Positions 11,701-20,118 of a stretch of DNA of 31,674 nt are shown here, in pieces. The notes beneath the pieces are model-generated. The model saw only the letters and a program-made list of their open reading frames with translations. It did not search any database and was not told the origin of the DNA. The stretch is taken from NCBI GenBank assembly GCA_026260175.1, contig JAKCWW010006589.1, positions 284-31,957 on the forward strand, given 5' to 3'. Both the position numbers and the translations under genes were made by a program. How positions within the stretch are numbered: the first letter of the stretch is position 1; each line of letters opens with the position of its first letter. The DNA is from Reticulitermes lucifugus (Eukaryota; Arthropoda; Insecta; Blattodea; Rhinotermitidae).

Positions 11701-14700
11701 ATTCAGATTAATTTTTAAAAGAGTCATATTAGGATGATTAAGTAAGGAGTAGTTATTATTAGTTTTTATTAATGGATTCATGTATTCTACTTTGCAGGTA
11801 CAAAGATGATATTCTGATATCAGATAGCAACAAAAATATTACATTTCATGAACTACGGGAACAAAATCAGACACTGATTTCAACTAGAGTTACGTGTATG
11901 GATAGTGGTACCTACACCTGCAAAGTTTCTAATCGCAATAATGAAATCCAGCGTAAAATTCAGTTGAGAGTTATGTGTAAGTATGTTTTGACTTTTTGTT
12001 CTGATATGATGTCTTATATATCAGTAATTAACAGTGCAAACTTATTTCAGACAGGTGTAATCAACATTGTTAACTGGTATATTCTTGTACATTTGCTAGA
12101 ATAGTTCCATCCACAAACAGTGTAAGGGTTAAGCACAGAAAACTGGTAATGTGACAGTTTCTATCATGGATTGAGCTAGTATTTATATATATAACAATGA
12201 ATAATATGTGTTACTGGTCTTCTTTTTTAAATAGCCGAAATAAAATACATGGGACCAGCTTTGGTCACCTATGTAAGTGAACCTTATCAGTATGCACAAA
12301 TAGGGGAAGCAACAAGATTCTTCTGTGAAGGGTTTATAGGTAAGTGTTCTTTGTTTCAAGAATACTTTTATGTACAGTAATTATTTAAATACTTTATATG
12401 ATGTTTGGTTAGAACATCCTGCTAAGTTAGCATTACATCTTTAATTAAAATTAAAGAATCTGTATAATTAAATTGTAAAAGTGAATTAATGCACTCAGTG
12501 AAACTTCTACAGGCATGTGTGCTTCAACAAAACCAAGATTTGACTTAACTGTATACACAATGGAATAGTTTTATATTTTATTTTACTCTAAGTGAGATAT
12601 AAGACAAGTTATTTTTAAAAAAAAATTGAATAATGACAGTTTTAAAATGGAAACTATTTACACAGGTTGGACCAACACGGGTAGCTCCAAGTTTTTGTTA
12701 GTAGATGGGTTGAGATAACTTTGTGTTGAATGGAGGATATGAGTGAAATAATGGTCATTTTCAGGTTATCATGGTGGGGGTTGTTCAGATCGTAGTCTTC
12801 TGGGTTTTGATACGGTGCAGTGTTGTAGGTTGGTACTAGTTCTATGGAGGAACATGCTGCCCCCATCTTCAGGAGATATCATGGCCTTTCAAAATGTCAG
12901 TGTCAACTTACAATACTGTATGGCATTAAAACCCAAAAGAGTACAATGTGAAATCTCTTCATAACATACTATCCCATTGTTTCCCTGAAGACTGCAGGCA
13001 AATAGTCTATGAGAGCTACTTAGGAAGGATGATTCAGACAATAATGAAACCAGAAGCCTTCCCAATGCAAGACAGTATCTACCAGAGCATAGCAAAGTTT
13101 CATATTATTTCTAATATCAGTTCAGTTAGTTTATATGCATGTCATCACCTCTTGTATCAGTTCCCTTGTAATAGATAAAACCTTGAAGTAAATGACAATG
13201 TCACTCCTTTCTGTATAGGTTATGGAAAGAAGCATGACAGTCAAGTTACCTGGGTGATGGATAAAACATATACATTTCCAGTCACAGCTGATGGACATAG
13301 ATATGCAAAGAAAGTTATAAGGTATGCAGTTTATCATCTGCCAATGTAATTTAGTGCCAGGCAGTGTAAAGTTAGTTAGTTACACAGATAATTCATCTCA
13401 CAAGTAAACTTCAAAATCTTGTTTATTAAGTGACTAAATGATTCCATGGTGCAGATCTTTCTTGAGTATTTAATAGATCCACAGTTGGTTAAGACATGTC
13501 ATGCTTTTATGGAACCCAAATTATCATTACCATGTTCACAAATGGAGCTTATGCAGAGTCAGTTGAATCCAGTCCACACCCTCATATCCTATTTGTCTAT
13601 CCTTGCATTGATTCCTTTGTCTCCAAGTGGTTCTTTAACATTTTATGATGAACATGTATACATTTTTCATCTCTCCCATGTGTGGTGCATACCTTACAAA
13701 TTATGAACCTATTAATTATGTTATATTCTCCATCTTCCTGTTACATTCTTTCTTAGGTCCACATAGTCTCCTTAACACAAAGTTGATACAGAAAGGATAT
13801 ACAATTTTGTGCGAAGTGTGGAGAAAGTGAAGTATTAAGTTGTGTCCCTCCAATAATGAGGATTAGACAGGGATGTGGTCTGAACCCATATTTATTTAAT
13901 ATTCGTACAAATGTTATTCTGGAATACATTAATATAGAGGGGACTCATGCTCCATCAAAAGGAGGAATAATTATGCTGGGATTGTTACGTGCAGACAATT
14001 TAGCAATGACATCATAAAAATACTCCAGTCAGTCTGAAGTCAGTTATATTCTTTTGGTTTCCATAAACTAGCTTAGTAAAAATGTGAGGTTGAAAATGGC
14101 ATTTGGATGATACAAATCAGCAAAAAATCATATTTTATGTGGTCTTTTAAAACTTGGATTTTTGTAAATAAAATACATGAGAAGTTACGAAATTATTTGT
14201 TTCATTGTTAAAAATTTCAGTACAAATGTAAACTTCTCAATTTTACCAAGGTTTCCTATGGACATAAACCATCCATGCACATGCAACAACTTGACTCTTG
14301 CTGAACAATTTTTGTTAAATTTAATGCAGGGATTTTTACTAAAATCTGTTGAGAAAATTTAAGTTCGGTTAAAATTACAAAAAAAGTAACAGGCACTACA
14401 TGTGTAGACTTACTTCGGTTACTAATGTTACCATGGTTGCCTCTGTTACCAAGGCTATGAGTGTTTGTTGCCATGGTTACTAACGTTACCAGTGATTTTC
14501 TGGTCACCATGGTTATCTTAGTTACCAGCATTACAAATGTTCCTATAAATACCTTTGCTACCATGGTCACCAAGGTTACCCATGTTCGCTGGTTGCTGTG
14601 GTTTTATGTGAACACACCAGAAGTGATTCATTCTGTGGACATTTTCTATTGTCTTTAAACCAACATGAAAAAAATTGTTTTGTGGTACTTCCAGCAGGTG

Positions 14701-17700
14701 TAAGTTTATGTGAATTTAATTTCTTTAAAGGGATGATGGTCTAATAATTGGAGAGTACCTGATTTTTAAAAGTGTAACTAAAGAAGATTTTACCACATAC
14801 AAATGCACAATAAGCAATGGAGATAATCCAAAAGTGTTCAATGTTACACTTATAGAAGGTGGTAAGTGTGCTGAAATATCTAACAATATGTGTCCCATGT
14901 ACCTTTTACATTCAGCCCTCTGATTAAATCGCCATGCAAATGCAGATGCTTCTACCAAGAATTTAGGTAGGAAGAGATTATAAGCTGACATTTATTTGGT
15001 AACAGTGTACTTTGTTAAGACTAGTATATGTAGTTATAAATAACTGCTTGCAGCAGATTCTTCTTCGGAAGCTAATAGTCACTTAGTTTGTTAAGAATTA
15101 TATGAAAACCTCTGCTGCACCTATCCTGAGCCAGATGAATCCAGTCCACACCATTATACACTTTTATATCATTAATATCCATCTAAATTTTAGCCTCCCA
15201 TTTATCCTTAGGTCTTCCAAGAATGCATATATTGATTCAATAATAAAGGTAGGTGTTCCATACTCATGTTCATTTACCATCAGCATTGTATAGTCTAGTT
15301 ATCAACAGAATCACTGAATAAACCAATAAGAAATCCATTCATCTGGCATTCATAAACAACGGCAATATAATATTTCTGTAAACTCTTATAGTTCCAAGAC
15401 TGATTAGATCGTGTGTTTGTCATTTCAGCATGGTATATGGTAAATTGTGTATGATTTTTCAGAGTTTATAATGTTCATTTATACAACTAAACAAATGCAC
15501 ACATGACAAACACATCCATATGGTGTTTCACTACTCCATGTTTCAGCATGTCTGTGCCATCCTCAGGGAGTTCATACACCAAATTTGAAACTTGCTAAAA
15601 TATAATGGATTATATTCTTGCCTGTTGAGGATTCACTACTTTAAAAATATTTATTCAGTGCGATTGTGTAATATATTCATTTATAAAGTCTATTATACAC
15701 ATATTTTAGCAAGTTTTAAATGTGGCGTATGAACTGCCCGAGGATGGAAAAAATGTGCCAAAACATGTAGTAGTAGTGAAACACTATACAGAAATGTTTA
15801 TCATGTGTGCATTTGTTTGGTTTTAAAAGTGAATATTTTAAGCAAAATGCATGGAATAAATAACTTCAGCATTTACATTTTGTTCACATTACTGTAACGT
15901 TCTAAACGTCCCTCAGAGGTCTGGTTCTTTGCCCACCTTATTCATCACTATTTTTTTTATTCGGTTACATGTTCAGTATGTCCATTTACTGTTACGTAGC
16001 CTGTAAGCCTATGATTCACTACCTTATCCTTAATTTTTGTTAGTTATTTATGACATTCATGGTTGACATGTGTTTGAAAACCATCATCATAATCATATCA
16101 TCATCATTCATCATTGCATGTTTTCCTTGTCAGGTTGTTCTAGGACCTCAGTTTGTTGAGTCCATGTAGATCTTGTTTTATTTATGACAGTTTCAGTTGC
16201 TGTGTTACATACCTTTCAGTGATAAGATTAATGAATAATAAATTGGAATATATGCAATGTCCTTGCATTTGTGTATGGGGCCCTGGGGGGGGGGGTTCTT
16301 TTGCTTTACTGAAGCAAAAAAATAAAAGTACATGGAGCCACAAACTGTTGTCTGTTTTCAATCTGCCAATATGTTGGAGATGTGGTTTCGATTTTACGCA
16401 TTTGCACACCCTACCCCAAGAATTCTAATGGCACTAGTTACATTATAAGATACATTAAACGGTATCTGAATTGTGCTGCATGTTTATATTGATACACATT
16501 GTTTTACAGATAGTCCTACAATGAAAGTTCGTACATCGTACATGGTTACCTTCATTATTGCAGTGTTCGTATGTAGTGTTGTTCTGTTGACTGTAGTATA
16601 CAGTACATGGCGCCTTGAGATACGTCTGTTTTGGAAGGACCACTTTGGAAAACTTGAAAATGGTAATTCAAACAGACATATGTTTGGATGTAAGACACCT
16701 TACACTATGCTCCTACACAGAATTCATAAGTTAAATCATATAGAGGGTTCTGTCTTTCTCTGTGTCTACATGTTATATCAGTACAGTTACTAAGTGGACT
16801 TCGATACAATTTCATATTATCATTCAAATTTAATGTTAATATACAAAAGTTCATTATAATCCCTACTTTATATAGAGCTGAAATTCATTTCATTAGTTTT
16901 GCAAAGAAAAATAACTCCCTGTACAAATAATTGTTACAGGATGTAAAATACAGGTGTAATTAAAATACACAAATTTTACTTCAAACATTTGTCTGTGTAA
17001 TAAATATTTAACAAAATATGAGTAAAATAGATTCTGGCTCTCCATAGTATGATGATACGAGTATTATCCATTTATGTTAAAAGCTCTGTGATTGTCTTAC
17101 TCCCAGAAAAAAAAAGAAAAAGAAAGAAAGGAAGAAGAAGAAACCTGCCACTTATCTTTCTAAGAATTTCAGAAACTGTGGTAGAAGAAACCCACGCCAA
17201 GTTTGGGCTCAAGCACAGAAGACAAACCAGTAAATGCCAGAGGAGGGAAGGGAAGAAAGAAGAGAAAATACTGTACTTTCTAGAGACTAGTCCAAATTTC
17301 TGCAGTTTCAGTACAACTATTTCACACTAATTTTGGTAGTGGTCAGTTATGACCGAAAGAACTAAGTACAGGCTTTGTACACTAATGACCACATTAAGGT
17401 GATCAAATTAACAAGGGTGAATAAATGTGGCATACAGTCCTCATATAGTCATGAGAAAGGCATTCAAAATTTATGTTGGAAGCCAGAAGGAATGGATCAT
17501 AAAATGGATCATCAAATACAGGATTATGCATGCGTGTCCATGGATGGGACTGACCTGGCTCAAAGACAGAATCCAGTGGTAGGCTCTTGTAAACATAGTA
17601 ATAAATCTTCATGTTCTGTCAAAATAGTGAATTTCTGGACCAGCTGAGCAACTGTGAGCCTTTCAAGAAGCACTTATTTCATGTAGTTCAGTTATGAGCA

Positions 17701-19444
17701 GGTACAAACTTACTATCAATTTCTGTACCCCAGAAACATCATTCGTCATGAAGAAAAGTATAATGTTACATCTTTAAGCTAAAATTCATTCACCCCTTCA
17801 TGTGTGTATGTGTGTGTCAGCCTATTCAACATATTTACAGCTACTCTTCCTATCCAGAGGCTACTTTGATGACAAGGGTCCCACTTAGCTTGAAGACATG
17901 GCTATCAAGCACAAAGATTATTTGACCTTATTCCACTTCACAATAGTAAAGTGTAAAAGCACCTGGCTTCATGTTCACTATTATGTACAGAACATTTTGT
18001 AGTGCTCTCTTGTAATTTTATGCAGATTTTAATTTTAGAGACTTGCAATTTAATTGTTACATATTCTATTTATTTGCAGATGACAAGGAGTATGATATTT
18101 TTGTATGCTATGATCAGGCAGATGCAGAATTTGCTCTTGGAGTTGTAGTTCACACCCTGGAAAAAGTTTACCACTATCGGTGTTTTGTGTATGAACGAGA
18201 CAGTGTTGCTGGAGATTGTAAGTATCAAACACCCGGGCAGTTTTATATATATTTGCGTATGAAAGTATTATATAAATGCAAATATAATTTCATAGCAACC
18301 AAAAATATAAAAGAAGGCTCTTGTTTCAGGGATGCCGGAGATATATACGATGAAGATCAGATCAAGTAGACGTTTTCTAATGATTCTGTCACCAGCACTT
18401 GCTGTTAATAGTTGGTGCACATATGCTCTGTATGTAGCTATTGAAGCAATGCTGAATCTCCATTCTAAGATCATCTGTGTTGTACTTCAGGTGTGGCATT
18501 CATATAAAGTCTTTAAGTATGGATATCAAATTTCACAGTTTTTCACTAAACAAAAATCATTAAAGGGGGATACACAGACACACACAATGAAGACATGATA
18601 AGCCTCTTTTGTGATTTTTCAAATTAGGCAAGTAAAAACTAGCAACTGACAATTGAACATGTGAGCTGATAATTAAAATGTTTGCAGCACACCCCTGGGT
18701 CCAAATGCTCTTCAGCACCCTCAGTCTACTTTCTTCTCTTAGAGTGAGAAAAGTTTGAAAGATGTATTATGTACAAATTAAACATATAAAGTTTATGTAG
18801 TTGAGATAGGTATGTTCAGAACAAAAGTTGCAAAAGTTACTGGAAAGGTTATTAAAAGTTGCAAAAGTTACTGGAAAGGTTATTATGAGCTAATTAGGGC
18901 AGTTAAGTAATGTAGTGTTTTAAAGTGTGGACATACAGTATGAGAACTGAAGATGTGTTTCTAAAGAGCAAAGGATGGGACCACATCTGTCTTTGACTCA
19001 TACATCTAAGAAACAGACAATTTCAGAATTAGTCAGTATGGGCGGTGCTCCTTTACCGCTAAATGGTGATTTTTTCCATTTTAGGATATTCCCTGGAAGA
19101 AGTTGAAAACAGCTAATGAGGCAAGTGATCACACATTGCAGCAAGTATTGAGAGTTGTGAAAAAAGTGTACTGGGAATCTGCAGTGACAGAAAGCCTGAA
19201 TCCTGTGCTGAAAATGTATACTCCTCAGAGACATAAGCTGTACACTTCAAATATGTCAGATTCAAACTGTGGAAATTCCGAGGAATCTCTCACACATGTT
19301 GTTATGGGTGGATCTAAGGAAAACATTATTAATTCTATTAAACATGAAAATACTGGGGTACATCTAGGTTCCAAAAGATTTTGGACATCGTTACGAATAA
19401 ACCTACCACCAAAGAGACCCACAGATATAATGGAAATTTCTTGA
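5748..19444 (+). CDS. Ig-Ig-TM-TIR receptor of the interleukin-1 receptor / IL1RAPL type, nine exons, 520 aa
   Basis: Exons: 5748-5980, 11798-11976, 12235-12339, 13219-13321, 14731-14861, 16510-16662, 18080-18217, 18330-18490, 19085-19444. All introns are GT-AG. The 1563 nt form one frame ending in TGA. Residues 8-28 are a signal peptide (MSSVFFKLLTLMFIYHV core; the start could also be Met8 at 5769). Ig1 has C68/C69, W78 (split across intron 1), then D-S-G-T-Y-T-C119. Ig2 has C168, W184 and T-Y-K-C231. Several N-glycosylation sequons are present (NKT, NIT, NQT, NVT). The transmembrane helix is about 261-282. The TIR domain starts at about 303: box 1 YDIFVCYD (306-313), box 2 RDSVAGD (341-347), SRRFLMILSPA (360-370), SWC (375-377), box 3 FW (500-501). 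Family knowledge: such receptors signal through TIR-TIR contacts (IL-1R) or organise synapses (IL1RAPL). Oddities are that the BB-loop proline is alanine, the stretch before box 3 is long, and there are two Ig domains rather than three. Ligand and function are unknown. Confidence 0.9.
5981..6819. other. 5' part of receptor intron 1
   Basis: The donor GTAAAC follows the split Trp codon at 5979-5980. The rest is AT-rich with a T-run at about 6588-6598 and no recognisable element until the LINE that begins near 6820. Confidence 0.5.
6820..8213 (+). mobile_element. 5'-truncated, decayed LINE (non-LTR retrotransposon) with RT core and C-terminal end
   Basis: In one frame from about 6843, broken by a single TGA at 7098-7100, one reads fingers/palm RT motifs in order: NNYRGITLLN, GFRPGRST, FSQAFDAVNR (about 7158-7187), GVRQGDPLS (about 7323-7350) and the catalytic AYADD (about 7438-7452). 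After further stops and frameshifts the C-terminal part follows (KAVIRPVVTYASETW near 7755; GRPKERWWDSV; ending QAKTHPGL-stop at 8195). The 3' tail is AATAATAAGAAGAAG. The endonuclease half is missing, which is typical 5' truncation by target-primed reverse transcription. The element lies in receptor intron 1, sense to the host gene. It is dead. The clade (RTE, CR1 or Jockey-like) is not resolved from the sequence alone. Confidence 0.88.
8217..10140 (+). mobile_element. Second decayed LINE, with endonuclease C-terminal part and RT
   Basis: The order of remnants is: endonuclease end (LYRAPSG near 8268, GDININYL, then the catalytic-type SDHDA near 8556); a linker; RT (YRPISLLTSFSKVLEKA at about 9250, EEQFGFR, FCDLKKAFDCVNHKIL at about 9460-9500, GVLQG at about 9645); a degenerate YADD position reading FVDN near 9738; and NIKFLGIYMNDTINWKCHI near 9957-10010. 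Several frames and stops interrupt it. It follows the first LINE within a few bases and has the same orientation. It resembles Jockey/CR1-type LINEs common in insects. No intact enzyme can be made. Confidence 0.85.
10141..10834. other. Non-LINE stretch between two LINE fragments, unclassified
   Basis: The LINE homology stops at 10140 and a different LINE begins near 10835. The middle part (about 10380-10620) is less AT-rich and pyrimidine-biased (CACACCCAACCTGC, then AACAGGAGCTTACACC), unlike its surroundings, so it may be a fragment of another repeat. I recognise no protein or structural motif. Confidence 0.4.
10835..11700 (+). mobile_element. Third LINE, 3' end only, with (ATGT)n tail
   Basis: The translation begins KFLGVQIDNHLNWRSHI near 10850, the post-RT region of Jockey/CR1-type LINEs. 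It continues through YGIIFWGNSTDADQVF and SSCRGLFKKLDILPVP (about 11098-11155), and after a frameshift ends near EYKL-stop at about 11468. A short 3' UTR ends in a (ATGT)n microsatellite at about 11683-11700, a typical LINE tail. It is a different copy from the LINE that ends at 10140, because the corresponding FLG motif is present in both. Confidence 0.8.
12660..12885 (-). repeat. SINE-like dispersed repeat with a degraded hammerhead-like core
   Basis: On the minus strand the element begins near 12885 with TCCTGAAGATGGGGGC, followed about 10 nt later by CCTCC. This could be CUGAAGA plus a GGGGG/CCUCC helix, although the GAAA that should follow reads ATAGAAC. Downstream is the family sequence shared with 130-275. 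There is no coding content. It lies in receptor intron 3, antisense to the gene. The family relationship is seen directly; the ribozyme reading is tentative. Confidence 0.45.
13480..13620 (+). repeat. Dispersed repeat copy in receptor intron 4
   Basis: The section with AGTTGAATCCAGTCCACACC (about 13559-13580) recurs near 15128-15152 as AGATGAATCCAGTCCACACC. The part just upstream recurs at 741-808. Three partial copies imply a dispersed family. No coding motif is visible. Confidence 0.5.
13826..14130 (+). mobile_element. LINE reverse-transcriptase fragment in receptor intron 4
   Basis: From 13856 the frame reads MRIRQGCGLNPYLFNI, the RT motif usually written RQGC-LSP-LFNI, and about 35 codons later LLRADNLAMTS before TAA at 14015-14017. 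RADN sits where catalytic ADD belongs, so the second aspartate is lost. Only RT motifs 4-5 remain. The sense orientation matches the host gene. It is a different LINE family from those in intron 1, judging by RQGC instead of RQGD or LQG. Confidence 0.72.
14417..14600. repeat. Degenerate minisatellite built on GTTACC / CCATGG
   Basis: About 180 nt consist of a loose unit of about 15 nt around GTTACCATGGTTAC. CCATGG occurs at 14431, 14471, 14507 and 14561, and GTTACC or GGTAAC variants occur throughout. Because the unit is nearly its own reverse complement, both strands give open valine/threonine-rich frames (MVTNVTSD-like), which are artefacts. It lies in receptor intron 4, just upstream of exon 5. 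Confidence 0.75.
15111..15215 (+). repeat. Dispersed repeat copy in receptor intron 5
   Basis: It shares CCAGATGAATCCAGTCCACACC-type sequence and the following ATT-rich part with 13555-13620. It is short and diverged, with no open frame of interest. Confidence 0.45.
15484..15822. mobile_element. Foldback element with two decayed outward-facing hammerhead-like cores
   Basis: The left arm (about 15484-15602, with AAACAAATGCACACATGA) is repeated as an imperfect reverse complement at about 15706-15822 (CATGTGTGCATTTGTTTGG). The left core, on the minus strand, reads CTGAGGA (15566-15560), stem II GGCA/TGCT, then GAAAC, but the sequence after it is shortened. The right core, on the plus strand, reads CCGAGGA (15738-15744) and GCCAAAAC, so the core U and G are changed. 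It is the oldest-looking member of the set found also at 24.8, 26.7 and 31.0 kb. It lies in receptor intron 5. Confidence 0.65.
16083..16116. repeat. Low-complexity CAT/ATC repeat
   Basis: This is a run of imperfect CATCATCAT-type triplets. A separate poly-G run lies at about 16285-16295. Both are in receptor intron 5, shortly before the transmembrane exon. Confidence 0.7.
16663..18079. other. Receptor intron 6
   Basis: This intron separates the transmembrane exon from the first TIR exon. It holds a purine tract (A/G only, about 17106-17142) and a short GTGTGTATGTGTGTG run at about 17803-17817. I see no coding or structured element. Confidence 0.55.
18823..18884 (+). repeat. 31-bp perfect tandem duplication in receptor intron 8
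   Basis: The unit beginning AAAAGTTGCAAAAGTTACTG occupies 18823-18853 and is repeated exactly at 18854-18884. The perfect identity suggests recent replication slippage. Confidence 0.88.
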
Positions 19445-19597
19445 AATTCTTTGGAAAATTTGAAAACTAATTGAACACTGCATGACTTGTATCTTTCAAA
19501 CAAAAATTAATGCCGAAGTTTCTGTTTAATACTGGTACATGAATTATAACAGTATAGAGTTTCAGCATAGATGAAGCAGTACATATCAAGTGACTGG

Positions 19598-19603
19598 AAT
19601 AAA
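19598..19603 (+). terminator. Polyadenylation signal of the Ig-TIR receptor gene
   Basis: A canonical AATAAA lies 154 nt after the TGA stop at 19442-19444. T-rich and TG-containing sequence follows, as expected for a cleavage/polyadenylation region. No better AATAAA occurs between the stop and this site. The position suggests a 3' UTR of roughly 170-190 nt. Confidence 0.6.
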
Positions 19604-20072
19604 CATGTTTATTTGAATGCTGTGTTCTTCATTAATGTGATGTGGATTTAAGATTTTATTATATTGCAATAACTCTGGAATTTGCATTATGTTGTAGTAA
19701 TGGTGCACTTCCAATGTAAGTGTGTTATAATTTTTTCAGTGGTGGCACAATGCAGTAGGAATACTGAAATTTTAGATTTAAACAGTAGGAAATGAGAATG
19801 ACCCCTTCCTACATGGACTGACTCTATCCATAATAACAGGGGGTCTTCTTTGGTGGTTGGTATTCACGTGATGATGAAATGCTTTGTTTCCATGGAACGC
19901 AGATGTTCATTACAAATCACAAAAGCTTGCAGTTATCCTGTGCTAAGGCATTTAAATTCAGTTTACATCATCACACCCTTTTTTAAGTCCTTTTTTGTAT
20001 TACCCTCTAATCTGTACCTAGTTTTGTAAGTGGTACATCACAAGGCATTTTCCAATAATGTGCGAGTCAAGA
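19604..20072. other. Sequence just downstream of the receptor gene
   Basis: This is AT-rich sequence without a recognisable gene or repeat. The receptor transcript probably ends within the first tens of bases. Confidence 0.5.
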
Positions 20073-20118
20073 TCTTCAAGGGTCAAGATGTCTTTTTGGA
20101 CATCTTGACCCTTGAAGA
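20073..20118. repeat. Perfect 20-bp hairpin with 6-nt loop
   Basis: TCTTCAAGGGTCAAGATGTC at 20073-20092 is exactly reverse-complemented at 20099-20118, with TTTTTG between. As RNA this is a perfect 20-bp stem. There is no flanking T-run that would mark a Pol III terminator, and the stem is shorter and more perfect than a usual pre-miRNA. It may be the fused ends of a foldback element. Confidence 0.8.

Noticed and set aside
14256..14658. Val/Thr-rich open frames on both strands
   Set aside because: They are produced by the GTTACC/CCATGG minisatellite, which keeps both strands open.
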